Shown here: positions 1 to 10,189 of the stretch, in pieces | How the letters are laid out: the number at the start of each line of letters is the position of its first letter | Position numbering within the stretch: the stretch's first letter is position 1 | Origin: Tunturibacter empetritectus | GTDB lineage: Bacteria; Acidobacteriota; Terriglobia; Terriglobales; Acidobacteriaceae | Reading direction: 5' to 3' | DNA: 64,000 bases | Assembly: GCF_040358985.1 (NCBI RefSeq) | Contig: NZ_CP132932.1 | Span: 4,526,001 to 4,590,000, forward strand | Translations under genes and position numbers: made by a program | The notes under the pieces: model-generated | Seen by the model: the letters and a program-made list of their open reading frames with translations, nothing else | What the model was told of the DNA's origin: nothing | The model's database searches: none

Positions 1-269
1 TCAAGCTGTGGACGGCGAGGTCGATGCGGCCTTCTTCGAGAGCCTCTTCGATTTCTTTGATGAAGATGCCTTTGCCGTCGAGGTTTGGCGGAGGGATGAA
101 GCCCGGTTGCTGCATGCGGTCGCCAGTCGTGCGAATGATCTCGAGCTCGACGTGGTACCCGGCGTCACGAAGGGCGTAGAGGATGTGGTTGGCCTGCCAG
201 AGAGCGAGTTGAGAGCCTCGGCTGCCTATGCGAATTGGGTTGCTGGAGTTATTGTGCTCGGAACTCATA
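1..269 (-). CDS. hemC: Porphobilinogen deaminase (hydroxymethylbilane synthase), N-terminal part
   Basis: Reading the minus strand from ATG at 269 gives a clear HemC N-terminus: RIGSRGSQLALWQAN near residues 10-24, then TTGD, the GKGIFIKEIEEAL block and IDLAVHSL just before the window edge. The enzyme joins four porphobilinogen molecules into hydroxymethylbilane in cytosolic tetrapyrrole synthesis. The gene runs off the window, so the dipyrromethane-binding Cys is not visible. The frame stays open upstream of the ATG and no strong Shine-Dalgarno is seen, so the start is approximate. Its usual partners hemA and ccsA lie some 23.6 kb away on the same strand, beyond the EPS locus. Confidence 0.93.
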
Positions 270-499
270 GTCTTAATTAGGATACGGGATGATGGGCCGG
301 TGTTTGCATGATAGAGCTGTGGTTTGTACCCGGGGTGAGGAAAAGCAGGTTGCTCCACTTCCGTTTTGACTCTCCTTGGGGGCAGGTTCGATGCCACGTA
401 TTATCGGTGGCAATCATTCCTCAAAATTTCAGCGTTCGTGGAACCAAGTCGGTGGTGAGAGCGTAAGTGCCTGACAGACATGAGAGCTGGAGGGAGTTC

Positions 500-3037
500 A
501 TGCAGGATATTCGGGTTGCGTTGCGTCAGTTTTACAAGTCGCCGGGCTTTGCCATTACGGTTGTGCTTACGATTGCGTTGGGAATCGGGGCGAATACGGC
601 GATCTTTACGCTGGTGCACGCGATCCTGTTGAAGTCGTTGCCGGTAGCGGATCCGAAGACACTGTTTCGCGTGGGGGACCAGGATGATTGCTGCGTCAAT
701 GGCGGCTTTATCAATGACAATGGGGACTTCGATCTTTTTTCTTACGAGTTGTACAAGCACTTTCAGGAGACGACGCCAGAGTTTGAACGGCTTGCGGCGA
801 TGCAGGCTGGCGGAGAGCAGAAGACGACGCGGCGAGGCTCGGAGCCGGCGAAGTCTGAGCGGGCGCAGTATGTGTCGGGAAACTTCTTTACGACGTTTGG
901 GATTGGGGCGTTTGCCGGGAGAATGTTGACGGATGCGGACGATACGCCGGGTGGGGCTCCGGCTGTGGTGATGAGTTACCAGGCGTGGCAATCGGACTAT
1001 GGCAGCGATCCAAAGGTGGTGGGATCGACGTTTTATCTACAGGGCCAGCCAGCTACGGTGGTGGGGATCGCTCCGCCGGGATTCTTTGGGGACCGGATCA
1101 GGAGTAATCCACCGGGGCTGTGGATTCCATTGGCGATGGAGCCTGCCATTGAAGGGAAGAACTCGATTTTGCATGTTCCGGATAGCAACTGGCTGTATGC
1201 CGTGGGGAGGATGAAGCCGGGGGTCAGCATTACGGCGCTGCAGGAGAAGATGTCGGGGAGCTTGAGGCAGTTCCTTTCGGCGCAGCCTAATTATTCTCGT
1301 AATGGTGGGTCGACGATTATTCCGAAGCAGCATGTGGTGATTGTGCCGGGTGGCGCGGGTATTCAGAATCTGCAGAAGCAGACGGGCAAGGGACTCTATC
1401 TGCTGATGACGATCTCGGGGCTGGTGCTGCTGGTGGCATGCGCGAATGTGGCGAACCTGTTACTGGCGCGGGGGACAACACGGCGGGCTGATACTTCGGT
1501 ACGGATGGCGCTGGGCGCGGCTAGGAGCAGGTTGATACGGCAGATGCTGACGGAGAGTCTCCTGCTAGGTTGCGCTGGTGGGCTGGCCGGACTGGCAGTA
1601 GCTTATGCGGGGACGCGAATGATTCTGGCGCTTGCCTTTCCTGATTCGCCGCAACTGCCAATTGCGGCGAGCCCTTCACTGGCCGTGCTGGGATTTGCAT
1701 TCTTGCTGTCACTGTTGACGGGAGTGGTGTTTGGGGTTGTGCCGGCGTGGATTACCTCGCACTCTGACCCCGCCGAGGCGTTGCGGGGTGCGAACCGCTC
1801 GACGCGGGACAGGTCGTCGCTGCCGCAGAGATCGTTGATTGTGTTTCAGGCGGCGCTGTCGCTGGTGCTACTGGTAGGCGCGGGGTTGTTGACTAAGAGC
1901 CTACGGAATATGGAGCACCAGAAATTTGGAATTCAGACGGCAAACCGGTATGTTCTGCATCTTGATCCGGCTGGCGCAGGTTACAAGCCGGAGACGCTTC
2001 CAGCGTTTTACAGGACACTGGAAGATCAATTCGGGTCATTGCCAGGAGTGCAGAGCGTTGGCCTGGCGCTTTACAGCACACTTGAGGGAAACAACTGGGG
2101 GGAGGGTGTGTTCGTCGATGGACGGCCTGCACCGGGGCCAAATGACCATAACGGTTCGTCTTGGGATCGGGTGAGCAACCACTTTTTTGAGACTGTGGGG
2201 CAACCGGTCTTACGCGGACGCGGATTCACAGATCAGGATACGGCAACGTCACAGAAGGTTGCTGTGGTGAACCAGGCGTTTGTGAAGAAGTTCTTTCCGA
2301 AGGAGGATCCGGTCGGCAGGCACTTCGGAATATTCGAGCAGAAGTACTCTTCTACATTCGAGATCGTGGGCGTTGTGGCCGATGCCAAGTACACGAATCC
2401 GCGAGATGAAGTGAGGACGATGTACTTTCGTCCGCTGACTCAGACGATGACAGGGCTGACGGATCCGAATGAAGCGATGGCTGAGGGGAGGGGGCTTTAT
2501 ATCAACTCGGTGACGCTGTTTTTTCGGAGCGAGCCGCAAAATCTTGATGCCACCGTGAGACGAACACTGGCAAATATCAATCCAGACCTGACGGTGCTTG
2601 ACCTTCACTCGCTGGACTATCAGGTGGCAGACAACTTTACGCAGGAGCGGTTGATTGCGCGGCTGACGATGTTGTTTGGCGCACTTGCGCTTGTGCTTGC
2701 TTCGGTGGGCTTATATGGAATTACGTCGTACCAGGTGGCGCGAAGAACGAGCGAGATCGGGCTGCGCATGGCGCTTGGGGCAGACCGCGGTAACGTCGTG
2801 CGAATGGTGATGCGAAGCGCATTTGTGCAGGCCGGGCTGGGGTTGGCCATTGGGGTGCCGATTGCAATCTTTGGAGCAAGGGCGATGGCCGATCAACTGT
2901 ATGGCGTGCGCTCGTATGATCCGGTGAGTCTGCTGATTGCGGTGGCTGTGCTGCTGGGATCGGCTACGGTTGCGGGGTTTATTCCTGCTCGCCGGGCTGC
3001 AAATATCGAGCCGATGACGGCGCTGCGCACGGAGTAG
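500..3037 (+). CDS. ADOP-family ABC transporter permease (MacB/FtsX-like), orphan
   Basis: A protein of 845 residues with two tandem MacB-PCD/FtsX modules: a TM segment at about 15-40, a periplasmic region, a FtsX core near 300-420, a second periplasmic region and a second FtsX core near 718-840. Each core carries an RMALGA-type loop followed by an Arg-rich helix. This is the architecture of acidobacterial duplicated orphan permeases. No ATPase or PadR gene adjoins it, and it lacks the cytoplasmic prefix domain of the second ADOP at 52199-54739. I prefer ATG at 500 because GGAGGGAG lies a few bases upstream; an in-frame GTG at 467 is less likely. The substrate is unknown. Confidence 0.88.
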   Translation: MQDIRVALRQFYKSPGFAITVVLTIALGIGANTAIFTLVHAILLKSLPVADPKTLFRVGDQDDCCVNGGFINDNGDFDLFSYELYKHFQETTPEFERLAAMQAGGEQKTTRRGSEPAKSERAQYVSGNFFTTFGIGAFAGRMLTDADDTPGGAPAVVMSYQAWQSDYGSDPKVVGSTFYLQGQPATVVGIAPPGFFGDRIRSNPPGLWIPLAMEPAIEGKNSILHVPDSNWLYAVGRMKPGVSITALQEKMSGSLRQFLSAQPNYSRNGGSTIIPKQHVVIVPGGAGIQNLQKQTGKGLYLLMTISGLVLLVACANVANLLLARGTTRRADTSVRMALGAARSRLIRQMLTESLLLGCAGGLAGLAVAYAGTRMILALAFPDSPQLPIAASPSLAVLGFAFLLSLLTGVVFGVVPAWITSHSDPAEALRGANRSTRDRSSLPQRSLIVFQAALSLVLLVGAGLLTKSLRNMEHQKFGIQTANRYVLHLDPAGAGYKPETLPAFYRTLEDQFGSLPGVQSVGLALYSTLEGNNWGEGVFVDGRPAPGPNDHNGSSWDRVSNHFFETVGQPVLRGRGFTDQDTATSQKVAVVNQAFVKKFFPKEDPVGRHFGIFEQKYSSTFEIVGVVADAKYTNPRDEVRTMYFRPLTQTMTGLTDPNEAMAEGRGLYINSVTLFFRSEPQNLDATVRRTLANINPDLTVLDLHSLDYQVADNFTQERLIARLTMLFGALALVLASVGLYGITSYQVARRTSEIGLRMALGADRGNVVRMVMRSAFVQAGLGLAIGVPIAIFGARAMADQLYGVRSYDPVSLLIAVAVLLGSATVAGFIPARRAANIEPMTALRTE

Positions 3038-3087
3038 ATGGAGCTTGAGATCGCACGCAACACTTTGGGTAGAAGTTTAGTTTTTCT

Positions 3088-3861
3088 TTATACGGAGAAG
3101 CGTTTGAGACGGGAGAGTTGTAGAAAGCTTAGCCAGATGAATCTTGGATTGTTGATCAGGTATCGACGCCATAGACGCTTGGGCTCTTTGATAAGCCGGT
3201 AAAGCCACTGAAGGCCAGACTTCTTCATCCAGTCGGGCGCTTCGGCAAGGTTACCACTGAGGAGGTCGAACGCCGCCCCGACGCCGACCATGAGTTTTAC
3301 CGGCAGCCGGCCGTTGTAGGCGGCCATGAAGCGCTCCTGCTTGGGCGTGCTGAGGCCACACCAGAGAATGTCGGCCTTGGACACTGTAAGCTGGGCTCGC
3401 AGATCTTCCTCCTCTTCGGCGTTGAGTGGGCGGAAGGGTGGGGTGTAGGTGCCTACGATCTGAAGGCCGGGATAGCGGCGGGTGAGTTCGGCTCTCAACT
3501 CCTCGGCGATGCCAGGCCGGCCTCCGTAAAGGAAGTGACGGTAGCCTCGCTCAACAGAGGACTTACACAGGTTCAGCATGAAATCCGGACCATAGACGCG
3601 AGTCATGTCTTTGAAGCCGTGCAGGTGTCCCAGCCAGACGGTTGGCATGCCGTCTGGTGTTGAGAGGAATGATTTGTTGAGGATGCTTCGGAAAGCATCG
3701 TCGGATTGACCTTCGATGATGCCGTGGACGCCGGTGACGCAGATATATCCGGTGTCTCCGCGATCCAAAAGCCCTTCGGTCTGTTCCAGTGCGCTCTGCA
3801 TGGACAACGCGCTGATGCCTACACCAAGGATGTTGACTCGTGGCTGGTCGCTGGCGATCAT
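3088..3861 (-). CDS. WecG/TagA/CpsF-family glycosyltransferase (GT26)
   Basis: A 257-residue protein with the family signature blocks: TPDGMPTVWLG near 90, VYGPDFM near 110, GLSTPKQERFM near 170, GVGAAFDLLSG near 195 and the C-terminal GLQWLYRLIKEP-RLWRRY block. Members transfer N-acetylmannosamine(uronate) or similar sugars to lipid-linked precursors at the cytosolic membrane face. The ATG at 3861 has GAGGAG five bases upstream; a GTG two codons earlier is possible. It opens the EPS locus and is divergent from the glycosyltransferase gene at 4136. The role in EPS is inferred from context. Confidence 0.9.
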   Translation of the reverse strand: MIASDQPRVNILGVGISALSMQSALEQTEGLLDRGDTGYICVTGVHGIIEGQSDDAFRSILNKSFLSTPDGMPTVWLGHLHGFKDMTRVYGPDFMLNLCKSSVERGYRHFLYGGRPGIAEELRAELTRRYPGLQIVGTYTPPFRPLNAEEEEDLRAQLTVSKADILWCGLSTPKQERFMAAYNGRLPVKLMVGVGAAFDLLSGNLAEAPDWMKKSGLQWLYRLIKEPKRLWRRYLINNPRFIWLSFLQLSRLKRFSV

Positions 3862-4135
3862 GATCACTCCTCAGTTATGAAATGCGCTAGACGATCATCG
3901 TCTGTTGGTTGAGAAACCGTATCTATCTATCGATATCTCTATTTTATATGCGACGAGGAATGATATTTGGAAGCTCTATTTGATTCAGCTAACATTGTCG
4001 ATCGCTTCTCGGTACACTGTGACTGCGTATTGGTTGAGGGACTATGAACGAAAGAGATATCTTCCGCGCCTATGCCGTCCATATTCTTTTGATCGGGTGT
4101 AAGGATTCAGGCTTACAAAGGGGCGCGCTTTCGAA

Positions 4136-5353
4136 ATGAATGTTTTACTATCCGCCTATGCATGCATGCCCAATTCTGGATCTGAACCTGGTAATGGGTG
4201 GAACTGGGCGATTCATCTTGCGGAGCGCGGAATCGACGTCACGGTACTGACCCGCAGTGACAATAGGGAGAAGATTGACGCGTACCAGCGCGATCACCCG
4301 AATGTCAGAATTAAATTCGGCTACGTGATGGTACCGACTAGACTATTCAGGCCTGGAAGCGGCCTCCACTATGCACTGTGGCAGATGTTTGCTGTCAAAG
4401 TTGCGAGGCGCCTTGATCTCCAACGACGCTTCGATTTGGTCCATCACGTGACATACACAAGCATTCATGTGCCGACGCAGCTGTGGCGATTAGGCAGGCC
4501 GACCGTGTTCGGACCAGTCGGAGGAGGTCAGACGGCGCCCCCGGCTATGCTTGAATATTTCGGCCCCAGTCGAGGAGCGGAGGAACGCCGCACTCTTTTG
4601 ACTAAGGCGCTTCGCTACTCTTATCTGCACAAACGATGGCTGAAAAGGATGACCACCGTGCTTGCGGCAAACAGCGATACGCTGGAATTGATAAGAGCGA
4701 TGGGACGCTCAGACGTCAGCTTACAGTTCGACAATGGCGTGGCGACCGAGTATCTCGCAGCGGGACCAAGGAGCTTCGAGCGAGAGCCTGGTCCGCTTCG
4801 CTTGATCTGGGTCGGAAGGATGCTACCGAGAAAGGCTCTGCCGATGGCACTGGATGCACTTGCCAAGGTTCAACATGCTTCGACACTTACCATTGTGGGA
4901 GATGGAATGGAAGAAGCGGAAGTAAGAAGAATGGTCGGCGAGCGTGGCTTGAATAGCCGTGTCCAGTGGGCAGGCAGGCGTCTTAGTGTAGATGAGGTTC
5001 GAGCGGCTTATTTGACGAGCGATGCCATGCTATTTACGAGCTTGCGCGAGACTTCAGGCGTGCAATTGCTGGAGGCGATGGCGCTGGGTCTGCCTGTGAT
5101 TGCACTGGATCTGCATGGCGCACGGGATGTGGTTCCCGAAGAGGCTGGCATCAAGGTCCCCGTTACGACACCCTCGGAGGTTGTCTGTGGACTGGCAGCC
5201 GCTATCGAACGTTTTGCCACTATGAGTGTTGAGCAGAAGGATGCGATGTCTCGGGCGAGCTGGGAGTTTGCAAGAACAAGCACCTGGACGGCACGAGCTG
5301 CGAAAGCCGAAAAACTTTACACAAAGCTGGTGGCGGCAAGTGCTACAGATTGA
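4136..5353 (+). CDS. GT4-family glycosyltransferase (GT-B fold)
   Basis: A 405-residue GT-B enzyme. The N-terminal domain has the EPGNGWNWA motif near 18-26 and a glycine-rich FGPVGGGQ stretch near 125. The C-terminal nucleotide-sugar domain has GRMLPRKALP near 230 and a RETSGVQLLEAM segment near 305 that fits the E-x7-E signature of retaining GT4 enzymes. It probably adds one sugar to the EPS repeat unit on the cytosolic face of the membrane. The donor sugar cannot be predicted. It is followed 84 bases later by another glycosyltransferase gene on the same strand. Confidence 0.9.
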   Translation: MNVLLSAYACMPNSGSEPGNGWNWAIHLAERGIDVTVLTRSDNREKIDAYQRDHPNVRIKFGYVMVPTRLFRPGSGLHYALWQMFAVKVARRLDLQRRFDLVHHVTYTSIHVPTQLWRLGRPTVFGPVGGGQTAPPAMLEYFGPSRGAEERRTLLTKALRYSYLHKRWLKRMTTVLAANSDTLELIRAMGRSDVSLQFDNGVATEYLAAGPRSFEREPGPLRLIWVGRMLPRKALPMALDALAKVQHASTLTIVGDGMEEAEVRRMVGERGLNSRVQWAGRRLSVDEVRAAYLTSDAMLFTSLRETSGVQLLEAMALGLPVIALDLHGARDVVPEEAGIKVPVTTPSEVVCGLAAAIERFATMSVEQKDAMSRASWEFARTSTWTARAAKAEKLYTKLVAASATD

Positions 5354-5437
5354 TGGAGCCTTCTCCGACCCCACGCCTGGAGCCGGAGGTTAGTTTTTGG
5401 TAATAACTGATCTTTGACTTATCAGGAGGCTCTTGCA

Positions 5438-6337
5438 TTGGACCCCCGCAACGAGATGAGTGACTTGTCCAGCCGCTTCATCGAAACGTGGCTTTTTCTT
5501 CTCCGAAACGAAGCGAAGGTCACGAAGATCCAGTTGATGCGCTTGAATTCTCGCAACGAGAGTTCGAAAACGCCGGTTGTGGCGTCTGGCGGTCCAGTGG
5601 TGTCGATGACGACCCACGGGGATCGATTTCGCACGGTCCACTTGGCCCTGGAGTCGATTGCAGGGGGGACGGTGCTTCCATCGAGATTAATATTGTGGGT
5701 TGATAGCGAGGAAGCGTATGCGAATCAGTCCATAAGCCTTAAGAGACTTGTGGAGAGAGGCGCTGAGGTACACCTTAGCCCTAACTTTGGGCCGCACACC
5801 AAGTATTATCCCTATCTTCTGTCAGCGGACACCTTCGGATCTCCGCTGGTCACCGCGGATGATGATCTCTTATATGGCAAGTGGTGGCTGGAGGGGCTGT
5901 TGCGAGCGCATCGTGAGGACCCTGAAGCAGTGAGTTGTTATCGGGCACATCGCATGAAGATTGAGAATGGAACGATCGCGCCGTATCAAACGTGGGGGCC
6001 TTGCAGTTCAACGAATCCAAGCTTTCTTCACTTCGCAACTGGAGTATCGGGCTGCATCTATCCGCTGCGTCTTCTACACAGCCTAAAGGATGCCGGCTCG
6101 GAGTTTATGCGGGTGTGCCCAAAGGCCGACGATCTGTGGCTCCATGTAAACGCCCTGCGAGCAGGGATTAAGTCTCGACAGGTTTGGAGCCGTCCGCTGC
6201 GGTTTCCGTTTGTTCCCGGGACGCAGAGTGGCGGTCTTTACCATAGCAATGTGATCTTGGCGCGAAACGATGAGCAGATTCGCGACACCTACACGGCATC
6301 AGACATTGCCCAACTGGAAGAGATTTCGCGTCGCTAG
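5438..6337 (+). CDS. Glycosyltransferase-like protein with a DDD motif, paralogue of 16824-17819
   Basis: About 299 residues. A PVVSMTTHGDRFRTV block precedes LILWVDSEE and the acidic TADDDLLYGKWW motif near residue 140, which looks like a GT-A metal/nucleotide-binding site. The C-terminal half has CPKADDLWLHVNALRAG and a closing LARNDEQIRDTYTA block. It is closely similar throughout to the protein at 16824-17819. I place the start at TTG 5438 because AGGAGG lies eight bases upstream; ATG 5456 is an alternative. It is probably a sugar transferase of the EPS locus. Enzyme activity is inferred from motif and context only. Confidence 0.75.
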   Translation: MDPRNEMSDLSSRFIETWLFLLRNEAKVTKIQLMRLNSRNESSKTPVVASGGPVVSMTTHGDRFRTVHLALESIAGGTVLPSRLILWVDSEEAYANQSISLKRLVERGAEVHLSPNFGPHTKYYPYLLSADTFGSPLVTADDDLLYGKWWLEGLLRAHREDPEAVSCYRAHRMKIENGTIAPYQTWGPCSSTNPSFLHFATGVSGCIYPLRLLHSLKDAGSEFMRVCPKADDLWLHVNALRAGIKSRQVWSRPLRFPFVPGTQSGGLYHSNVILARNDEQIRDTYTASDIAQLEEISRR

Positions 6338-6372
6338 TAAACGCGGCAAAGACGTGCTGCAGTCGATATTGC

Positions 6373-7749
6373 TTATTTTTTTAGTTGACGCGCAGCTTCT
6401 GGAATGAGTGAGGAAGATTCTAAAGACTCAATTCCTTCTGATATGGCAAGATGGCGAATCTTACGAACACGAAGCCACAACGCAACGCCGATGATACTTT
6501 GAAAGAAAAATTGCGTTGCGCACATACCCAGCATTACGCCGTTAAGTCCGAGGTGGCGGGCAAACGGACCTGCAAGGGCTACAGAAAATGCAATAAGGGC
6601 CGGATATGCCCAAAAAACTGGGGCGGTGTACTCTAACGCTTGAAGAGCAGCTCGTAGCGGCCCCGAGACAAAGATGACAAGATAAAGCAGCGCATATAAC
6701 CGAAGCACGGTTCCGTCTGACGAATACTTTTGCCCATAAGTGATCTTTAGCCAAAAGCTGGGGAAGCAGGCAATGATAGAGGTGAATAGTAACGTAATGC
6801 CACCCCACAAAAGAAATATGCGCTTGATGTATCGCAGCATGCCGTCGACGCCTTCGAGTCGCATCTGCCTGGATGCCTGAGCTGGAACGACATTATCCAG
6901 GCCCAGAAACCAGACGTGCGCTACGGCGACAATGTTTTGTGCTGCTCTCAAGATTGCGGAGGCCGCGGCGCCGTAATAGACAGGGGCTGCCATCAGGAAC
7001 AAGTTCCCTGCCCCCCACTGCATGAAAGCGGTTGGCGCAAGCCATCGAGAGATAGCCCAGTGCCTCAAAAAAACGCGCTTTATCGTATGCCAATCGAAGA
7101 TGACCGGTTCTAACCATCGTAGGCAGGCGAAGAACGATATCAAAGAAGTAACGGCGATGATTGTAAGAACAGTGGATATGCTTGCTCTATGGGTATGGGC
7201 GAGCCAGAAGATAATGGGAAGTTGGGTGAGGTAGCTCAACGCATCGGTCACGAGAGCCTTTTTGCTCTGACCGGTACAGAAGAAATAGCGGCGAAGGAAG
7301 TCCTGAAGCAGATACGCGAGCGTCGCCATGCTCATCGAGAGAGCAAGATTTCCCACTCCCCATTGTGGAAAGAATCTCACGGAAAGTCGAACCGAGATGT
7401 ACATCACGAGTGCCGCAAACAATGCAAACGTTCCCTCTTGGACGAGGACGGAGCCATAGTAACCAGGTCGTTCTTCCGCATCCTGCTTTGGCCCGACACT
7501 GGTCATGGGAGTGACGATTAGCGCATACTGCAGACTGTTCGCAAACAAAACGGCGACCCAAGCAAGAGCGAATACGCCATAGTCTCTTAGACCAAAGCCT
7601 CGGGCAAGCAACACATTCGTCACGAAGTTTGCGCCGCTGACTAGCCCCTGATCAAGTAGGGCGGCGGGCGTTTTCCCTCCTCCGACCCTGGCAAGAATAC
7701 GAGCAAGAAAGGACGGCTTTGGTTCTGCATCATCAGAGTTCAATGCCAC
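6373..7749 (-). CDS. Polysaccharide flippase (Wzx-like, MATE/MVF fold)
   Basis: A 458-residue polytopic membrane protein with about twelve hydrophobic segments spread over the whole length and short basic loops, typical of the PST/MVF O-unit flippases. The N-terminal ALLDQGLVSGANFVTNVLLARGFGLRDYGVFALA region is the most family-like. It should move lipid-linked repeat units across the inner membrane. Translation starts at GTG 7749. It is the last gene of the minus-strand EPS group and converges with the glycosyltransferase at 5438-6337. Confidence 0.85.
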   Translation of the reverse strand: MALNSDDAEPKPSFLARILARVGGGKTPAALLDQGLVSGANFVTNVLLARGFGLRDYGVFALAWVAVLFANSLQYALIVTPMTSVGPKQDAEERPGYYGSVLVQEGTFALFAALVMYISVRLSVRFFPQWGVGNLALSMSMATLAYLLQDFLRRYFFCTGQSKKALVTDALSYLTQLPIIFWLAHTHRASISTVLTIIAVTSLISFFACLRWLEPVIFDWHTIKRVFLRHWAISRWLAPTAFMQWGAGNLFLMAAPVYYGAAASAILRAAQNIVAVAHVWFLGLDNVVPAQASRQMRLEGVDGMLRYIKRIFLLWGGITLLFTSIIACFPSFWLKITYGQKYSSDGTVLRLYALLYLVIFVSGPLRAALQALEYTAPVFWAYPALIAFSVALAGPFARHLGLNGVMLGMCATQFFFQSIIGVALWLRVRKIRHLAISEGIESLESSSLIPEAARQLKK

Positions 7750-8204
7750 GTATGCGCGCCTCTAAGTTTTGAAAGTATTACCCGTCGAGACCTGATTGGA
7801 AGATTTCGATCATGTGAAAATCATTGTTTAGTTATGGCGAAGTAAAAAATGCCCTATCAGCAGGTTCCTAGTACTCGAACGTAGTCAGAGCGAAAATGCT
7901 CCACCTCGCAAGTGTCTTAGGCAAATCAAAACAGACCCAACCCGCTTCTCTCATGTTACAAGGCATGAGCGAGAAAGAACATAATCAAGGGCAATGTTTG
8001 AGCAGGTTTTCTTTGTGAGACGGAACAGCCAATCGTCGTTACGACTAGCGACAGTAAATGACTAGGCTATGCAAGAGTTTACCGGTTGCAAGCGAGGCCA
8101 CGCGACAGGTTTTTTGATGAGCAAACACGGGAGTTCACAGGAAATGGTTTTTCTGTTGCTGCGCGGGCCACTTCCATCATGAACTAGCCCCTGATCATAA
8201 AAAC
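7750..8204. other. Intergenic stretch without a supported gene
   Basis: A 455-base, relatively AT-rich gap between the flippase and the first beta-helix gene, both read from the minus strand. I see no convincing ORF, tRNA-like fold or strong promoter. Its length suggests that the flippase has its own promoter rather than being strictly co-transcribed. Confidence 0.5.
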
Positions 8205-9776
8205 TCATTTAGCGGGCGCAGCGTTCCAGACTATTTGGCCGTGCTGATCGAAACCTGCGGCTTGAAATTGTACGAAGGTCTTCACGCCAAAAGCTTCAAA
8301 GTGATGCTTATCCAAACCAACCGTGATGTGGTACGTGTTGTAGTCGATTATGTTGGCTACGCCCGTCGCGACAATGCCCATGACTCCACCTGCCCCATCT
8401 GTTCCTTCGTAGGTGACGTTATTATTCTCGACCGTGTCATAGGCTCCGAGGTGGGGTCCATAGGTTCCAGATCCACGATCCTGATTGACGATGACCAAGC
8501 CGCTGCCATAGGCAGCTGCCACGATGACCGTATTGTTCTGCACCACAGTGTTGGTTGAATTCTGCACGGAGATTTGGCCATCCCACATGGAGATGCGGGG
8601 TGCAGCGCCATTTCGGTTAATGGTGTTGTCTTCGATCACGGAGTTGTAACCGATCTCATGCTGTATGCCCGAGCCGGCATTGTTTTCTATGCGGTTACTC
8701 TTGTAGTGAACGTAGATGGAGTTGCCATCGTCCCATAGCCCGGTGCCGTTGTTGTCATGTACGTAGTTGTTTGAGATCTCGGCGATATTCAAATCTCCAA
8801 ATTTTGCGCCGCCTGCTTCCCACCCATAATCGAACCAGTCGTAGTTATTGTAGGCAATCTCGTTATTGACGATTTGCAAGTTGGCACCGCCGCCGCCTAT
8901 GCCCTTTTGCCCATTGTGATGGAGGTAACTGTTCTCAACGGTGCTATTTGCGCCGATTTGAACAGCCCCACCATGGTTGTAAAGGCCGACAACATTGTTC
9001 ACTGTCCAATAGGCACCATTCCCGTTGCCTCCAATTGCCCCTGTTTGAGAGGGGGAAGCGTATCGCTCAACCGTCAGATTTTTGATGGTAACGTTGGTTG
9101 CATATCCACAGAAGGCGCAGGTCGATGTACCAATCTCAAAGGTTTTTGAACCCGGGTTGAAGTTGATAACGGCGGTTCCATTTGTGCTGTCATAGAACCA
9201 CGTGCTGGCTGTGAGTTGACCGGTACTTGCAACAGGCATCAAAACTGTCGAACTCACGAATAGTTCCCGAGTGTAATGGCAGAGCGTATGCCCGGTGAAA
9301 CATCTACCCAAATCGAGTGGATTGGCGCCAATACTCGCCTGCCAAAGTTGTGGCGAGGATCCGGCGACCGACGAGAACTTTATTGGTTCTGCTCCATCGA
9401 GCACGACCATTCCTGTCGCAGGTCCGGCAAAAGAATCTCCCTTCTTGGGGGTGATCTGTTGGAGATGGTAGGTGCCTGCGCTAAAGACGAAACTGGTGCC
9501 CTCCGGAGCACCTGCCACGATTGTGGCGATATTTTCACCCGTTTTTAGGGAGATTGTTTCGGCATTAGACAATGAGGAGAACATAAAAACAGACACACAA
9601 ATCGCTGAAGAACGTAAGAACCGTCTCGGAAGCTTCGGAGAAGAGACAAAATTTCGAAGAAAGGAGAGTTGGACACCCAGAAGGCTGGTCCAAATTTGTG
9701 TTTTAAAGCCTTCCGCTGAATGGACGAAAGAACGATGAGCGAACCGCCACTTCAGAAAAAACTTGGATTGTTTCAT
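8205..9776 (-). CDS. Secreted right-handed parallel beta-helix protein (copy 1)
   Basis: A 523-residue protein with a long basic N-terminus and an internal hydrophobic export segment near 55-73 ending in SNA. It is followed by a region of repeated Asn/Gly/Val turns (ENNTINRNG, VENNNVTYEG, ISNNYVHDNNG) typical of PbH1 pectate-lyase-like beta-helix coils. It matches the protein at 10190-11626 throughout. Beta-helix proteins in EPS loci act as lyases, epimerases or depolymerases of the polymer. No catalytic residues can be assigned with confidence here. The true start may lie downstream of the annotated ATG, closer to the export signal. Confidence 0.8.
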   Translation of the reverse strand: MKQSKFFLKWRFAHRSFVHSAEGFKTQIWTSLLGVQLSFLRNFVSSPKLPRRFLRSSAICVSVFMFSSLSNAETISLKTGENIATIVAGAPEGTSFVFSAGTYHLQQITPKKGDSFAGPATGMVVLDGAEPIKFSSVAGSSPQLWQASIGANPLDLGRCFTGHTLCHYTRELFVSSTVLMPVASTGQLTASTWFYDSTNGTAVINFNPGSKTFEIGTSTCAFCGYATNVTIKNLTVERYASPSQTGAIGGNGNGAYWTVNNVVGLYNHGGAVQIGANSTVENSYLHHNGQKGIGGGGANLQIVNNEIAYNNYDWFDYGWEAGGAKFGDLNIAEISNNYVHDNNGTGLWDDGNSIYVHYKSNRIENNAGSGIQHEIGYNSVIEDNTINRNGAAPRISMWDGQISVQNSTNTVVQNNTVIVAAAYGSGLVIVNQDRGSGTYGPHLGAYDTVENNNVTYEGTDGAGGVMGIVATGVANIIDYNTYHITVGLDKHHFEAFGVKTFVQFQAAGFDQHGQIVWNAAPAK

Positions 9777-10189
9777 GCCGACTCCTGCGAGGTTATGAAG
9801 AGATCAGTTGAGAGGTGGTAGCCCACAACAGAGCTGTAGAACCCCTTCATCTACAACTGGATACCCGGCAAAAATGTGCATTGCTGCAGCATGAAGCGGC
9901 CCCTCGACCTCCTCGCTATTTAGAGAGAAACATCGAGTGCGTTGAATTGTGCTTTTGTGTCTAACTGCAACCACTCTACCAAGAATCCGAGGTGAGCATA
10001 CTGATTTTTGCGCAAATAGTTGCAACTTTGGAGGTATAGCAGTGGATGGCCGCTTGATGGATCGGATCAAAGATTCGTGACGCACATGCGTGCGAGATTG
10101 CGAGTGTTGGATCTTGGGCACTTCAGCGAAGGAACGATCAACTTTCGGATGCAGAAGGGCCGAGATCTCCCCTCGATTTTCCCTCGCGC
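9777..10189. other. Intergenic stretch between the two beta-helix genes
   Basis: A 413-base gap. The only open frame (about 105 codons, minus strand) has no recognisable features and I treat it as chance. A promoter for the 8205-9776 gene is possible, but no clear -10/-35 pair stands out. Confidence 0.45.

Noticed and set aside
3905..4102. Short plus-strand frame between the TagA-like and GT4 genes
   Set aside because: No Shine-Dalgarno, no family pattern; the region is better explained as a divergent promoter.
9804..10121. Minus-strand frame of 105 codons between the beta-helix genes
   Set aside because: No ribosome-binding site, signal or domain features.
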